Of a stretch of 64,000 nucleotides of DNA, positions 22,819 to 34,976 are shown piece by piece. The notes under the pieces are model-generated. The model made no database searches. It was given only the letters and a program-made list of their open reading frames with translations, and had not been told where the DNA came from. This stretch comes from Liriodendron chinense (taxonomy: Eukaryota; Streptophyta; Magnoliopsida; Magnoliales; Magnoliaceae). The stretch covers positions 5,642,001-5,706,000 of the forward strand of contig ML058526.1 in assembly GCA_003013855.2 (NCBI GenBank). Direction: 5' to 3'. A program made the translations under genes and the position numbers. Positions within the stretch are counted from its first letter, which is position 1. Every line of letters starts with the position of its first letter.

Positions 22819-23542
22819 TGATGGAGTTTTCCTCCTCATGTGTTAGAAGGAGAAAATTGAAACAGGTGAGGTCGGGCGCCCGGGCCATTTAGTGGCCGGG
22901 CGACCGAAATTCGTGTTTCTGAGCAACAATACTACTGGACAGGTTTGGCTTCAGCCGAGCGCCCGACGGTCAAAGTGACCGGGCACCCGATGACTTGGCC
23001 GGGCGCCCGACCATGTTGGTCCAGGCGCCCGAAATTCAATTTTTCTTCAAGCTTTCACGCTGGACATTTTTTGAGTTGGTCGGGCGCCCGACGGTCTAGT
23101 GACCGGGCGCCCGACCCGGCGCGTACTGCTTAGACGCAGTTTCCTATTTGGGCTCTAATTGCTCCGTTTTCGTACTTAAGGAGTTCCAAAATGGGATTAG
23201 GGCATCTCATTGGGTTGTAAACACGTCCAAGGTGAGAAAGAGAGAGGATCGGTGAGATCGCTCCTCCTTTACTATCCTCTTATTGTTTATCCATCCCTGC
23301 GTGGGTGAAAAAGGTTTGATCCAAGCGGTGTGTGCTTGAGATCGGTTGTAACAGTTCCCTGAGATAGTGGATTGTTGATCTGGATTAGGTCCCGTGGTTT
23401 TTACTTCTTTTGAGGGTTTTCTACGTAAAAACTCCTTGTGTCGTGTGGTTGATGTTTATTCTTGATTATTGCATTAGCATAGTCCATAATTCTAGTTTAT
23501 TGGGGGGCTAGATCCGAAGGTTTGTGTGAAACGCACCCAACA
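22819..23542 (+). repeat. 3' LTR of the copia element
   Basis: It starts TGATGGAGTTTTCC after the polypurine tract and ends GCACCCAACA, giving TG...CA ends and 724 bp. It contains the GGGCGCCCGA array (22,872-23,125). No matching 5' LTR exists in the window, so its target duplication cannot be tested. Confidence 0.75.
22872..23125. repeat. Array of GGGCGCCCGA palindromes in the copia LTR
   Basis: About eight degenerate copies of a GC-rich palindrome are spaced 15-60 bp apart. Examples are GTCGGGCGCCCGGG, GGCCGGGCGCCCGACC, GTCGGGCGCCCGACGG and GACCGGGCGCCCGACCC. They lie in the first 300 bp of the LTR, the presumed U3. The same core recurs in the unrelated gypsy LTRs at 29,821 and 34,977. Confidence 0.85.
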
Positions 23543-23780
23543 CAAACAAAGAAATTGTATAATATGAAATCACATAAAAACAAACAAGGCTAATACTAAT
23601 TTAAAAAAAAAACGATGTGGACCTTCCACTCAAATTGTCCCTTTTGGACCGGGTTAGATAGGAAATATTTGAATCTGATTGGATTTCATTCAAATTAAGT
23701 AGTATACCAATTATCAGTGGGGCCCACACAGGTCCACCTCATGGGAAGTTCCCATGAGGTCGACCTCATAGTACCATTTC
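23543..23780. other. Intergenic stretch, no gene seen
   Basis: The stretch contains GTGGGGCCCACACAGG near 23,718, a short echo of the MITE arm, and the duplicated word CCTCATGGGAAG. Nothing else is recognised. Confidence 0.4.

Positions 23781-23782
<2 letters not shown>

Positions 23783-23849
<67 letters not shown>
23783..23849. repeat. Compound (AT)n(GT)n microsatellite
   Basis: About 30 bp of alternating AT passes directly into about 37 bp of GT, ending GAGAGATG. Such compound tracts are prone to length change. Confidence 0.95.
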
Positions 23850-23851
<2 letters not shown>

Positions 23852-23889
23852 AGATGAAATGGACATATACTAGGCCTTGGTGGATCCAG

Positions 23890-23960
23890 GGATCCCTGTG
23901 GGGCCCGCCGTGATGATGTGTCTTATATCCACGCTGTCCATCCGTTTCGCCCATCGTGAG
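23890..23960. repeat. Single arm of the palindromic MITE
   Basis: GTGGGGCCCGCCGTGATGAT followed by ATCCACGCTGTCCATCCG is a good left arm. The family text then stops. Confidence 0.6.
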
Positions 23961-26430
23961 TACTACACTAACTAGCTGGACTGTTGAGGTGAGTGTTAAC
24001 CATATAAAATATGGTGTATGGAAATCAGCGGCTGGATTCAATGACTTTTAACCACTATTTTTTAAAGAATGAGGATTTTCTGATCACTGTAATTTTTGGA
24101 CCATTAAACTCTATTATAGCATCCCACTTATGCCAGTTTAGCATTCTACATATGAACAGGAAAATGTATACGTCCCGGCCCAAATTAGGCCCACATGTTG
24201 AGTGGTCTGATGATCTGAACCATCCTTGTTATGGAACCTTATTCCATAAGGCCCACCATAAAAGAATTATCCTGAACGGATGATTGTGACCATCACTGTC
24301 TATAGATGAGTTTTAAAACAATGCAAAAAAAAAAAAAAAAAAAAAAAAAGGTTTTCAATCACTTTCCCATTCAACTTTAAAAATCAAAGGCTAAGATCAT
24401 CTCTGAAGTGTGATTTTGAGCCAAAACCTACTTTATGGCAGTAAAGAAAATATGGACCGTTCAAATCGTACGACCATCTTAGATAGCAACTCCCCAACCG
24501 TCTTTCACTATAACCAAGTCAACGCCTTGCTGAGAGAATCAATGGCGAGGAATTTTAGAACCCTCGATCCGAAATCCACGTCCCGAACCATGGATCCGAA
24601 TTAAAGAAGGTTTCAATTTCGAAGCGTGGGGCCTACGGTTCTTTAATCCAGACCATTGATACTTTGTAAATACCCAAAATGTTCTCAATAAGATAATCGT
24701 AACCGTTCAAGTTTGTGGTCTGCAAATAGAAGGTTAAATAGAGAAAAAGTGCACGGTCCACGTTCAAATGAAAAATATTCCAACGTTAATGGCTAGGATC
24801 TTCCAATCTGGAATATATTTGTGCATGGTCCATCCATGACCAATACAATAAACCAACGGTCTGGATTACATTGGAACCGGCGTACAATGCGCGAAGACTC
24901 GCATGCATGGATGTGCGTACTATTCGGGAGTTACCAACGTTATCGAGGTCCGATCTAAGAAATCAATTCGCAATCCGTTGTAGTCGTGATTTGGGAGTTG
25001 GAAATCATGGAATGCATCCAAACGGAACTTTGGGAAAGGGAAAGTACGCTGGCTTTGCTAGGGTACGGTGGCCCCGCACCATAGTATTCTTACGATGTCT
25101 GATTTACATCCGCTGATTTCAGCCAATGATTGATCTGAACCGTTCATTTTCTCAATAGAACGGTATAGAGGCTATAATCTTATAATTATGCTCCAGCAAT
25201 GATCCTGAATTTGAATCTTGGATTTGAATATAATTCATTAAGTATTCATCTTCATACACAATCAACTGTTCAATAACTGTTTTTAATATGGCCTCGTAGC
25301 TTGTCATCCAAAATATGAACGGTTCAGATCATCATTTATTACTCAATCCGGGTTGAAAAATAACCAATGTATCATACTGTGTGTACGGGCTACCCTTGAT
25401 TATGATGTCATTTATGAGGTTGGCACCCGTTGGAACCCTTTATTTATCTAGCCCCATGTCACTGTTGGCCTTTTCCTCATGCCAAAATACCACTCTGCAT
25501 AGCCCCCCACTCCTAGCATTGCCACCTACTCCTACGACAGCAATAGAGCAAAAGTTGGGTATTTTTTCGCATGGGGAGTGGGTCATCTAAAATTAATGGT
25601 TGGGATCACCCCTTGGCCAATTTGACCCGTCCACTTTATTCGGATAGTTGCGAACCCACGGTAGGGTCATTTTAAATTTTTTTAGGGCCTGTTTGTGACC
25701 CGCAACCATGCATTAATTTGGACTATTTCTACCATTGTGGTCCATTCGCAATGAGTTTTGCCCTCAAATTTCATCCGACGGCCTGAAATTATAACACATT
25801 CCATGTGGATATCCAATAGGCCCACGGAACAGGAGGGGTGGGTGAGGAGATGTGGATTGGGATTACCCATGTTTTCAGTCCTACATTTGCAGGATACCAG
25901 TTTGATGGTTAAGATCATCCAATAGGAAATTATTAGGTCCTGTAAATCCCATGGTGAGCCTAGAATATGAACAATCCCAATTTCATGCTCAGGAACATTC
26001 GTTCAAAATTTTACCATTTAGAGGTTCTTAAAAAATTAATTGGAGGAAATTTGTCCACTCAATGCATATTGTTGATCAGTATTTGTCTAAACCGTTAGAT
26101 CCTGCTTCAAAGGAATGATAGAGTTGCATGTAAAAGAATCAAATGATCAGAGGGTTGAAATATTTCAATCTAATTTTTTATTTTTTTTTAATTTTCTACT
26201 TATCCCCTCCAAGTAGCATAGCTACTCTGATACTGCCACTCTAATACGGGCTAACATAGTATCCATTTTTATAGCATAGCTAGTCTAATATTGACTAACA
26301 TAGTATACATTTCCAATGCACAAATAATATGGCTGAATAGAAGAAGAGCTGTCACTAATATAGATAATGACAAGGACATAGTAAGCAACAACTTTGAAGT
26401 CAGTAAGCAACGGCTAAAGAGCCAGGTGCA
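23961..26430. other. Long intergenic stretch without recognised gene
   Basis: Only short frames occur and none resembles a known family. A 25-bp poly-A lies at 24,325-24,349. GGGCCTGTTTGTGACCC at 25,685 resembles a Harbinger terminus, but no partner end was found. The words ATCTGAACCGTTCAT and GACCGTTCAAATCG recur without forming an evident element. Confidence 0.45.
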
Positions 26431-27067
26431 TGGTGAAAGGTGGGGAAAAGAGGTCACCATTTTATTCCTCTATAATAAACCTCAACTCCCCAAGGCGGGA
26501 CAAAAGAAAATTCTCTAAACAAGAAAATACTGTTGAAAAAAATGGATAAAATTTGTTTACAAAGTAATTGATATGGCTTTTACAAGCTCTACGCCATAAA
26601 TTTGTAACCACCTCCAAAATAGTAAACTTTTTGAAAATTATAAACTTAATAAAAATAGTGAACGATTTCTAGCCTTGTGAAATCTCTGATGGAAGACTAA
26701 AAGAAAGGACTTGTGGCTATTACAAGATTATTGGAACCCGAAAACAACCAAAAATGTTAAACATTGTAATTGACTAAAATTGATAAATTTTAACTTAAAA
26801 TTAAAAAATAATCTTAAAATAGCCTTATTTTGAAAAACTGTTCAGCAGTCCAGTCTCCCATGGTATTGGCTAAGATGTAAAGCTCCTTGATACTTTCTAA
26901 CAATTTGTTGTATATATGAAATGGACAACCGATCGCAGAATTATGGCCATCGGAAGCTATAGGGCACATTTAGGGCGTTTTGTCCAATTATGGAATTCTG
27001 TCCTGAATTTGCACGATCCTAGCCCTCCAATATTGGGTCGTCATTTACCCATCCTGCATCAGTATCA
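26431..27067 (-). repeat. Solo LTR related to gypsy element A
   Basis: It begins TGGTGAAAGGTGGGGAAAAG then AGGTCACCATTTT and ends TGCATCAGTATCA. This matches the layout of the LTRs at 35,930 and 54,505, which have TTTTAACTTAAAA, GACCATCGGAAGCTA and CACGATCCTAGCCC-type text in the same order. No PBS or coding sequence adjoins either end. The target duplication is not recognisable, so a truncated element is also possible. Confidence 0.55.
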
Positions 27068-28034
27068 TATAAATGGTTTAGATAATTAAAAGATGGCAAC
27101 AAATTGAAACGATGGTATCTTGATTTATCCAATAAAAATATGTCGTATGTGGTCTAGCGTGACTCTTGATAAAATTATTTTGTAAAAGAGTTTAATTGCT
27201 TTTTTAAGTGGTGGTTAAGGCATGATACTTCACCATTATTTTAAAAGCAAAACTACCGGCAAGTCATGAACCGTGCACATGGAAAAGTTGTATGGCAATT
27301 CTAACGGTGTTGAAATTGCTAACACACATACACACACGTGTGGCCTTAAAATTACATTTGTAACATGATAGATATCAGCTATTTTACGCTTGGAGTTTAG
27401 ACCACAAGCTGTTTTAATTCTAAAACTTTTGAGATCTGATCCATCAATAACGAGCCACACAAATTGGATGGTGTGGATGCTCATAAGTGAGTGGCTCATG
27501 TAAAGAAATGAATTATTATCACATTCAAAATTGTGGTCAGCTATCATAGGAGAGAGATGATTCCATGAGAGTAAGTAGTTTGTATAAAAGGTTTGGTGAT
27601 CAGACTATGGAAGTAGAGTAAGTAGAACAGTTTCCTTAATGTATCAGTTTGGGATGCTTGTATGGCAAAGAAGAATATGAATTCCACAAAATAATTATTG
27701 CACTTTTTCATAGTTAAGATTATTTGATATAATAAACTAATTGATCGCTTTCTAAACAAGTATTCTAAGATTGGAATTCAATTTCAGTGCTCATGAAAAC
27801 AATTGAATAATTATTATTAATTTATTATTTATTTTTCCTTGTATTTCACCTATCCAAACATGATAGTCCACATGCGCACACACACATACACACACATTTG
27901 TACACATGCATGGCCACATGAGGCTCTTTGAGTATTTGGAAAACTTGGGCTCTGAGTTTCAAAGTCCAAAGATCAAAGCCCATGAAAAGAAACTTCACAT
28001 TATAAGAATGCCAACGTATGGAAGCAAAAGAGAA

Positions 28035-28170
28035 CGCCCGGGTACGTGGTAGACTCCCTGGAATTTCAACTAGAGGTCTGGGGTTTGAGTACCCATATGT
28101 AGTGAAATCCCACTACTAAGTGAGTGGGGATGTGTGTGTGGGTGGGTGTTGGGTGAATGTGTAAAAAAAA
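28035..28170 (+). mobile_element. SINE candidate (tRNA-derived)
   Basis: TGGTAGACTCCCTGG (near 28,047) looks like a polymerase III A box. GGTTTGAGTACC (28,082-28,093) resembles the B box GGTTCGANNCC with one extra base. The body is followed by a GT-rich stretch and ends in eight A. Size and order fit a plant SINE. Flanking duplications are not evident. Confidence 0.4.
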
Positions 28171-28204
28171 GGGCACACAATACCAGTTATCAAATCACGA
28201 CCCT

Positions 28205-29000
28205 CAATTTAAGTTGTGGTGAGTTGGTCGAGTTGACAGAGTCATGGAAACCACCTTGACTAGTCATGCTGAGTCACTCTCATAAATCAGGTTTTATGGT
28301 CACTCGGTTCGAAATCTCATTAAGTTGACTCAGCTGAGTTTGAACTCAAGTCGCCGAGTTTTAGAACTATGGTGCTAACTCATAAGCCTCATGAGTTGCA
28401 GTATTGAGTCAGCCAGAATTGAGACTGAGTCTGTGTAAGAAACTTCTTTGGCCGACTCACATCAACCATTAGCTCGAAACCTCTATTGTCTTTTTACACG
28501 CGTGGCCCATGCTGAGTTAAGTGGGATTGCTTTTGGGCAAGGTCTTGTAATTGGTAAAAGGCCCACATGATGCATTGCTTAGATATTCCATACGTGTGGC
28601 CAGATGTTGATAAGGACACCCAGGCCTAGCTGGGCTTGTATCTTCCTTGCAAGACACCCTAGCTAAAAAGGTCTCACTTCTTCCTTGTAAGGGATCTAAG
28701 CAACATAGGATAACACTCTTGGGAAGGGTAAAATATGGGTGGTGGCCCACATGGTTTAATGGTTATAATACAAGGGGTTTCATCATCCAGGTCTTTGGTG
28801 AAATGTCATGGCCCACCATAATTAATTAAAAAAGAAAAACAATTTCTTTTCACTAGATCCACATAATTCATTACATAGTTCCAAAACATATGACTCCACT
28901 TAGAACTTGGCCAAGTCGACTCGGCTTGGGATTCTCCTGTCTCGCCGTTGACTCAGCCAACTCGCAGTGAGTCATGCCGAGTCATGATTTCTTTTCAATA
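28205..29000. repeat. Block rich in GAGTCGACTCGG-like words
   Basis: Many degenerate words of the form GAGTTGACTCAGCTGAG and AAGTCGACTCGGCTTGG are scattered here. Similar words occur at 14,560-14,640 and 35,690-35,830. They suggest an old repeat family, but ends could not be set. Confidence 0.35.
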
Positions 29001-29815
29001 GACCCTTGGATATACTAGGATCCACATCCCATCCCTTGATAACCGTTCAAATACGCAAGTTGATGGGGGCTTCCATGGGCCAGGCTTGGTCTCAGATGGT
29101 AGCCTGAAATGGCCCATTTAATTTTCTGGCCCTAATATTAGCCGAAGCCCATGATTATCCAAATGCACCATCTTCAACCACTAATGACATTCTTAGTGTG
29201 GGCCCCACCATGACGTTCTTAGTGTGGGCTCCACCATGCATGTTGCTTAGCCCGAGAACTCGGCTGGTCCATTTATCTCATGGGCTGCAGATGTTTGCAA
29301 AAGAAAATGGACGGTTGAGAAAATGATAACCAATGGTCTTCATTTGATGTGCATGCGTTGGTCATTTGGTGAGTAGACGCTTTGATTCTTAGCATATGAA
29401 ATAGTTAGAACCATTGGATTGATCCGTCCTCAGGGGACGGCTTAGTTTATTTGATGTCCCATCGCAATAGCTACAAAACTTCCAAACAGAGCTTCAGAAT
29501 CTTCTAGAAATCTCTACTGGCCAAACTCTAAAACTTTTAACGTTATCTACATATACCCAAATGATAAATACATTCACTAGTCCAAACTAGAGTTAACCCA
29601 ACTTAACCCAAGTTAACCGGCCAAACCTGAGTTGAGTTAGTTTTGAGCTATATGGGGACATGTCTTGGGTTGACTCAGCTTAAGGTTGGGTTGGGCTTTG
29701 ATTGACCTCGAGCTCAACTCAAACGACCCAAGTTGCACCCTGGGACTGGCGCAAGCCCAACCGATTCATGTACCCTCTCTCTTTTTTCAACCTAATTAGC
29801 GCGGAAGTGGTTCCT

Positions 29816-29820
29816 ATTGC
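29816..29820. other. Target site duplication ATTGC, left
   Basis: ATTGC lies directly before the left LTR and is repeated exactly at 35,652-35,656 after the right LTR, giving the 5-bp duplication expected for gypsy integrase. Confidence 0.85.
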
Positions 29821-30472
29821 TGGCGCAGCATAGACGAGTGAGGGATTGATCACCGTCTTTCCACTCGGATAACTACTCCCAATCCACGGAGCTATCGGAA
29901 ATCATCAACCGATCTTCTCCGATTTCTCGAAGGATTGCTTTAAGCCACAAGCAAAAGGAACAAAAACTCAAAGAATAATTTTGATAAAAGATGAATTGAT
30001 CAATTCTCCACAATGAAATAATAGAGTATTTAAAGGCTAAACTACGAAATAGAAACCCTAATTGCATAACATTAAGAATCCTAAACAAATTAGGAAAGAA
30101 ATCAGCTTCAAATTTGGAAAATTTTTGCAAAGCCATGCAACAGATTCGCGCAGGGTCGGGCGCCCGGTCAGGACTGGTCAGGCATCCGATAGGATTTAAA
30201 ACTATCCAGAGAATTTGGGCAAAAACTCTCTCAATTTCGCGCGCCTGGTCAAAGTTGGTCGGGCGCTTGATTACATGGTCGGGTGCCCGACAGGAGTTGG
30301 ATTAGCAACCCCCTGGAGGAATCGGGCTCACGGTCGAGCGCCCGGTAAGGTACGTTCGGGCGCTCAGCTGGGCTGGATTTTCTGAATGTTGGCCGTCAGT
30401 TTGTCACTCCGCTTGGCTTTCTTTCGATGGTCTGGTTTCTTCATGTAATCTTCAGTGACCCCCTCTACATCA
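29821..30472 (-). repeat. 3' LTR of the chromovirus
   Basis: In plus orientation it runs TGGCGCAGCATAGACG ... CCTCTACATCA (652 bp). The transcript-sense TATA-like TTTAAATA lies at 30,027-30,034. The GGGCGCCCGA array occupies 30,150-30,362. The last residues of the polyprotein are encoded at 30,364-30,472 inside this LTR. Confidence 0.9.
30150..30362. repeat. Array of GGGCGCCCG palindromes in the gypsy 3' LTR
   Basis: About seven degenerate units, such as GTCGGGCGCCCGGTCAGG, GTCGGGTGCCCGACAGG and GTCGAGCGCCCGGTAAGG, lie between the coding end and the TATA-like box. They match the array in the copia LTR at 22,872. Confidence 0.85.
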
Positions 30473-33400
30473 ATCCCCTCCACTTGAAAAGAACTCGACC
30501 CCGAGTTCTCGTTCGGCTTTGGTTCATGGTATTCAAACAAGTTTGCTACATTGAATGTTCGTGAGATTTCATACTCTTCCGGGAGGTCAATGACATAGGC
30601 GATATCACCTAACTTTCTGAGAATCGGTACCGGCCCAATCTTCTTCTGCTTGAGCTTGTTGTAAGTGCCGGTGGGGAAACATTCTTTGCGTAAATGGACC
30701 ATTACTTGATCTCCTACCTCAAACACTTTAACACGTCGATGCTTGTTCGCGCTCTGTGCATAATTTTCATTCGATTCAGCGAGCTTATTCCGAACTTCGG
30801 TATGTAATTCTGTAATTCGCTCGGCCATATGCTCCGCAACTATGCTTTTGCCTTGAATCTTTGGCAACGGAGCTAGGTCGAGAGTGTGTTGGGGAGTTCG
30901 TCCGTAGATGACTTGAAATGGCGACTTTCCTGTGGATCAGTTCACCATATTATTATTGAAGGTGAACTCGGCTTGTGACAATGCTAAGTCCCATTGTTTT
31001 GGTTTATTCCTGGAAATGCATCGTATAAGATTTCCCAACGTACGATTCACTACTTCAGTTTGCCCATCTATCTGCGAATGGTATGTACTATTGAACTGAA
31101 GTTGTGTTTCGAATCGACTCTACAAAGTTCGCCAAAAGTGGCTTACGAACTTCAAATCCCTGTCGGAGGTGATGGTCTTGGGAAGGCCATGTAGTCGTAC
31201 GATTTCTCGGAAGAAAAGGCCATGTACGTCTTCTTGCAAGGAATGAAGTGAGCCATCTTGGAGAACCTGTCTACCACCCTGAACACTGAGTCCATGCCAT
31301 GTTGTGTCCGTGGGAGACCTAAAACAAAATCCATGGAGATATCCTCCCAAGGGCCTTTCGGTACGGGTAATGGAGTGTAGAGACCCGTGTTTTGTGTGTG
31401 ACCCTTGGAGGATTGGCAAATGTGGCATCGATGAACCTTCCGACCAACGTCATGACCTAGATGAGGCCAATAATATCGCTCTTCGATTAGAGCCTTCATT
31501 TTGTCTCTACCCAAGTGACCTCCAAGGCTACCCCCATATAACTCGATGATGATTTTCTCCCTAAGGGAGCATTGTGGAATGCATAGTCGATTACCATTGA
31601 AAAGGAAACTGTCTTGAATGAGAAAATCACTCGGTTTACCTTCGTTGACGGTCTGCCATATGTCCTTGAATTCCTCGCCTTTAGCGTAGAGCTCCTTGAG
31701 GCAGTCAAATCTGACAACTTATGTGCTCATAACGACGAGAAAGTCGGCATGGTGGCTTAAGGCGTCAACAATCTTGTTTTGTTGACCGGACTTATGTTTC
31801 AAAACAAATGTGAATTCCTGTAAAAATGAAATCCATCTGGCATGTACATGGCCAACATTAGTCTGGCTATTAATAAACTTCAAGGCTTGATGGTTAGTAA
31901 AAAGAAAAAACCCCCTCTGAATGAGGTAGTGTCGCCAATGCCAGAGAGCCTGTACTACCGCGTACAGCTCTATTTTATACGTGGACCACTTCTTGCGGGC
32001 CTCACTAAGTTTCTCACTGTAGAAGGCTACGGGCCTGCTCTCTTGGGATAAAACTGCTCCAATACCCACATAAGATGCATCGCAGTCCACTTCGAAGACC
32101 TTATCGAAGCTGGGCAAAACAAGGACTGGCATGGAGGATAATTCGTGTTTGATTTCTGCAAAGCTGCAATCTGCTTCTTCAATCCACTGAAACGATCCTT
32201 TCTTCATGAAGTAGATGATCGGTGCTACAATCGTACTGAAATTTCTGACAAAACAGCAATAAAACGTAGCCAACCTATGAAAACTGCGAACCATGGATAT
32301 TGGTGGGGGTAGGCCACTCACGGATGGCCTTCACTTTGTCTTCATTGACCCGGATGCCAGTGGATGATACTATGAATCCCAAGAATAACAGATGATTCGT
32401 CATGAAGCCGTACTTCTTCAAATTCAGGTACAACTTATTTTCTTGTAGCATATGAAGGACATGCCTAAGGTGCTCTACATGCTCTGCCTCTCCTTGACTA
32501 TATATCAGTATATCGTCAAAGTACATCATGATAAATTTTCCAATGAATGGTTTTAGGACTTGATTCATGAGGCACATGAAAGTACTTGGGGCATTTGGCA
32601 GTCCAAATGGCATGACCAACCATTCATACAACCCATTCTTGTTTTTAAAAGCTGTTTTCCATTCATCACTGGGGCAGGACACGGATTTGGTGATACCTAC
32701 TGCGTAAGTCCAGTTTTAAGAATACTCTAGACCCCTCAAGCATATCCAACATGTCATCAAGTCGGGGAATGGAGAATCTGTACTTGATGGTGATCTTGTT
32801 GATAGCCCTGCTATCAATACACATACGTCAACTTCCATCCTTCTTTAGCGTTAATAGAGCTGGGACTACGCATGGGCTCATACTCTCCTTGAGTAGACCC
32901 TTGTTTAACAACTCCTCCACCTGACCTTGGAGGATCTCACATTCCTTTGGACTCATTCGATAATGCGGTTGGTTGGGTAAACTAGCACCCGGGATAAAAT
33001 CGATGTGGTGCTGAATATCCCGCATCGGAGGTAGCCCATGAGGAAGATCTTTGGGCCAAATATCTTGAAATTCATTTAACAATGGTTGTAAGGCTGATGG
33101 AATATTTGATCCTTCTTGAACTTCACCTTTAACTACTACGGCAAAGATTTCACCGATCTCCTTAGTTTCATTTACGAATTCTTGTAGGGCGAGGAGGGAA
33201 CTCCCCTCTACTTTAGAAGCTTCAGGTTGGTCCTTTGGCGCTATAGGAGTTAGGATCCTTTTTCTTCCATCTTTAATGAATGTGTAAGTGTTATCACACC
33301 CACGATGGATTGCATCTCGGTCCGATTGCCACGGACGACCAAGAAACATGTGGCATACCTCCATGTCCACGACATCGCATAAGATTTCATCTTTATCACT

Positions 33401-34942
33401 TCTAACAATTGAAAAGGAGATGAGGCATTGTTCAGTTACCTTACTGTCTCCAACCTTCTTAATCCACCCAATGGAATACGGGGCTGGATGCTTTGTAGTT
33501 GGAAGACGGAGCTTGTTCACCATAACTTTGGACACTATGTTCTCACTACTTCCACCGTTGATGATGACGTCACACACCTTCCCATTCATTGTGCAATGGG
33601 TGCGAAATATGTTGTGGCATTGGGGGTGTACTTCTTGCCGTGGCGTATAACATAATCGCCTCACAACCAAGGACTCACCTCGGTCCTTTGATAACCATTC
33701 CGTGTATCCATCTTCTTCATCAGCGACTAGGTTGACTTCTTCACTGACGTCCCCTTCTTCTACATAATCCTCTTCCTAACCACCTTGATTAGTGGCTAAG
33801 TTGGCGGTGGGGCACTGAGGGCACACATTGGACAAGTGACCCGGTTGGCCACAATGGAAGCAATTGCTAGGCCTTGGTTGAGCATAAGGATTCGGGGCTC
33901 GACTCGGGCCCACTGTCGTAGGGGCGGTTCTCTGTGGTCTAGCTAGACCGTTTCCCGTATGGCGGTTCGCGATTGGGGGTGGTTGTGCACGTCCCCCCAC
34001 CGGTCCTTTTCCCTCGGCCAGGGTTATATCCTGCACTGAACCCGTCGAAGGTGCACGAGTCGTGGGATATGTATGGGTGGGAATTCAGGCGAGTTGTGTT
34101 CAGCCCGGCTAGCCATTCGGGACGCATCCCCTATGGTCTAGATTGGGAGAAGATGGATCCGATCCTGGATTGCGGGTCGTAGGCCACCAATGAATCTAAC
34201 GGTCCTCTGAGACTCTATTTCAGACAACTCGTTTTGAACTGTTAACCGGTCGAACTCAGCCTGATATTCGGTGACGGTCCTTGACCCTTGCTTGCAATTC
34301 TGATATTGCTGGAACAAGATTTGGTCATAGTCGCTAGGTAAAAACTGGGATTTCAATAATCGCTTCATCCTTGGCCAAGTTTGGATTGACAACTTGTCCT
34401 GTCGGATACGGGAAGTTTGTAATTGTTCCCAACATGCGGAAGCTCCAAATTTAGCTTGTAGGCTACGAGCTTCACTTGCTTATCTTCCGGGACACCAAAA
34501 TAGTTGAAGAACCTTTCGACTTCCGCGAGCCAATCAATAAAAGCTTCGATCTTAATGAACCATTGAAAGGGGAAAGCTCACCTTTACCCGGGAAGCCCCT
34601 GCTATTTTGATCCGCGCGAGTATCCCCCTATACGGCTTGTTGAACAATGATGTTCTCGATGTCCTCATCACTGTGTTCTTCGTCATCATGCTCGGCTTTT
34701 CGAAGTGCCAGTTGCGGTGCTTGGCGAAACACAGGATTTTCCCGAACTACAATCGCTGGTTGTGGCACATTACCCTAGGTTTGTGGCTGGGGCAGAGCCT
34801 GCAAAACCCTATCTAATGCAGCGATCATCCTCTCCATCCGTGCCCTATTCACTTCCTAAAGATTGTCGATCTTCTCTGCCAATAACTGAAACCCTCGATC
34901 AACATCAGAGGGTTGATTGTCGCGGTTACCGCTAGAAGCCAT
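30364..34942 (-). pseudogene. Gag-pol polyprotein of the CRM-like chromovirus, defective
   Basis: The start codon at 34,940-34,942 gives MASSGNRDN, placed 20 bp after the PBS. Gag has stops soon after the start and its core (TWPRMKRLLKSQFLP) near 34,380. The CCHC knuckle CFHCGQPGHLSNVC is at about 33,862. The protease near 33,560 reads IINGGSSENIVS, with Asn where the catalytic Asp is expected. Reverse transcriptase (32,830-32,275) has a TGA in place of a Trp codon near 32,827, then GLYEWLVMPFGL and YFDDILIYS. RNase H lies at 32,321-31,719 (VDCDASYVGIG). Integrase has the zinc finger end CHICQSSKGH, MDFVLGLPR and TSDRDLKFVSHFW, with a frameshift near 31,250. The C-terminal part (FPTGTYNKLKQKKIGP) ends at 30,364 within the LTR. 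Confidence 0.9.
30473..30485 (-). other. Polypurine tract of the chromovirus
   Basis: On the minus strand AAGTGGAGGGGAT directly precedes the TGATGTAGAG that opens the 3' LTR. It is itself coding (it spells VEGI in the polyprotein frame). The same AAGTGGAG-type tract is recognisable next to the LTRs of elements A and B. Confidence 0.8.
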
Positions 34943-34962
34943 CTTCCTGATGTTGTTCCTCA

Positions 34963-34973
34963 CTCTGATACCA
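34963..34973 (-). other. Primer binding site, initiator Met tRNA
   Basis: On the minus strand TGGTATCAGAG follows the 5' LTR after three bases. This is the standard complement of the 3' end of plant initiator Met tRNA. Confidence 0.85.
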
Positions 34974-34976
34974 ACT

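Larger units (their letters stand above)
27068..29815. other. Intergenic stretch with scattered repeats
   Basis: No gene recognised. It holds an alternating CACACATACACACAC tract near 27,880, a SINE candidate (28,035-28,170), a GAGTCGACTCGG-rich block (28,205-29,000) and a CCCAACTTAACCCAAG-type block near 29,590-29,740. Confidence 0.45.

Noticed and set aside
22872..23125. Regularly spaced GGGCGCCCGA repeats as a CRISPR-like array
   Set aside because: The units are degenerate, short and unevenly spaced, and they lie inside a eukaryotic LTR. There are no cas genes.
24871..25116. 81-aa open frame on the plus strand
   Set aside because: It has no recognisable family, no splice context and no neighbouring exons. 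Its length is within chance expectation.
25685..25701. GGGCCTGTTTGTGACCC as the start of a Harbinger element
   Set aside because: No inverted partner end or TAA duplication was found downstream.
27236..27547. 103-aa open frame on the minus strand
   Set aside because: It has no recognisable domain. Part of it overlaps a diverged arm of the palindromic repeat.
28740..28830. tRNA-like text (GGTTTAATGGTTATAATAC)
   Set aside because: It resembles an A box only. No acceptor or anticodon stems can be formed and there is no B box at the right distance.
33288..33655. 120-aa and 75-aa open frames on the plus strand
   Set aside because: They are antisense shadows of the gypsy protease region on the minus strand.
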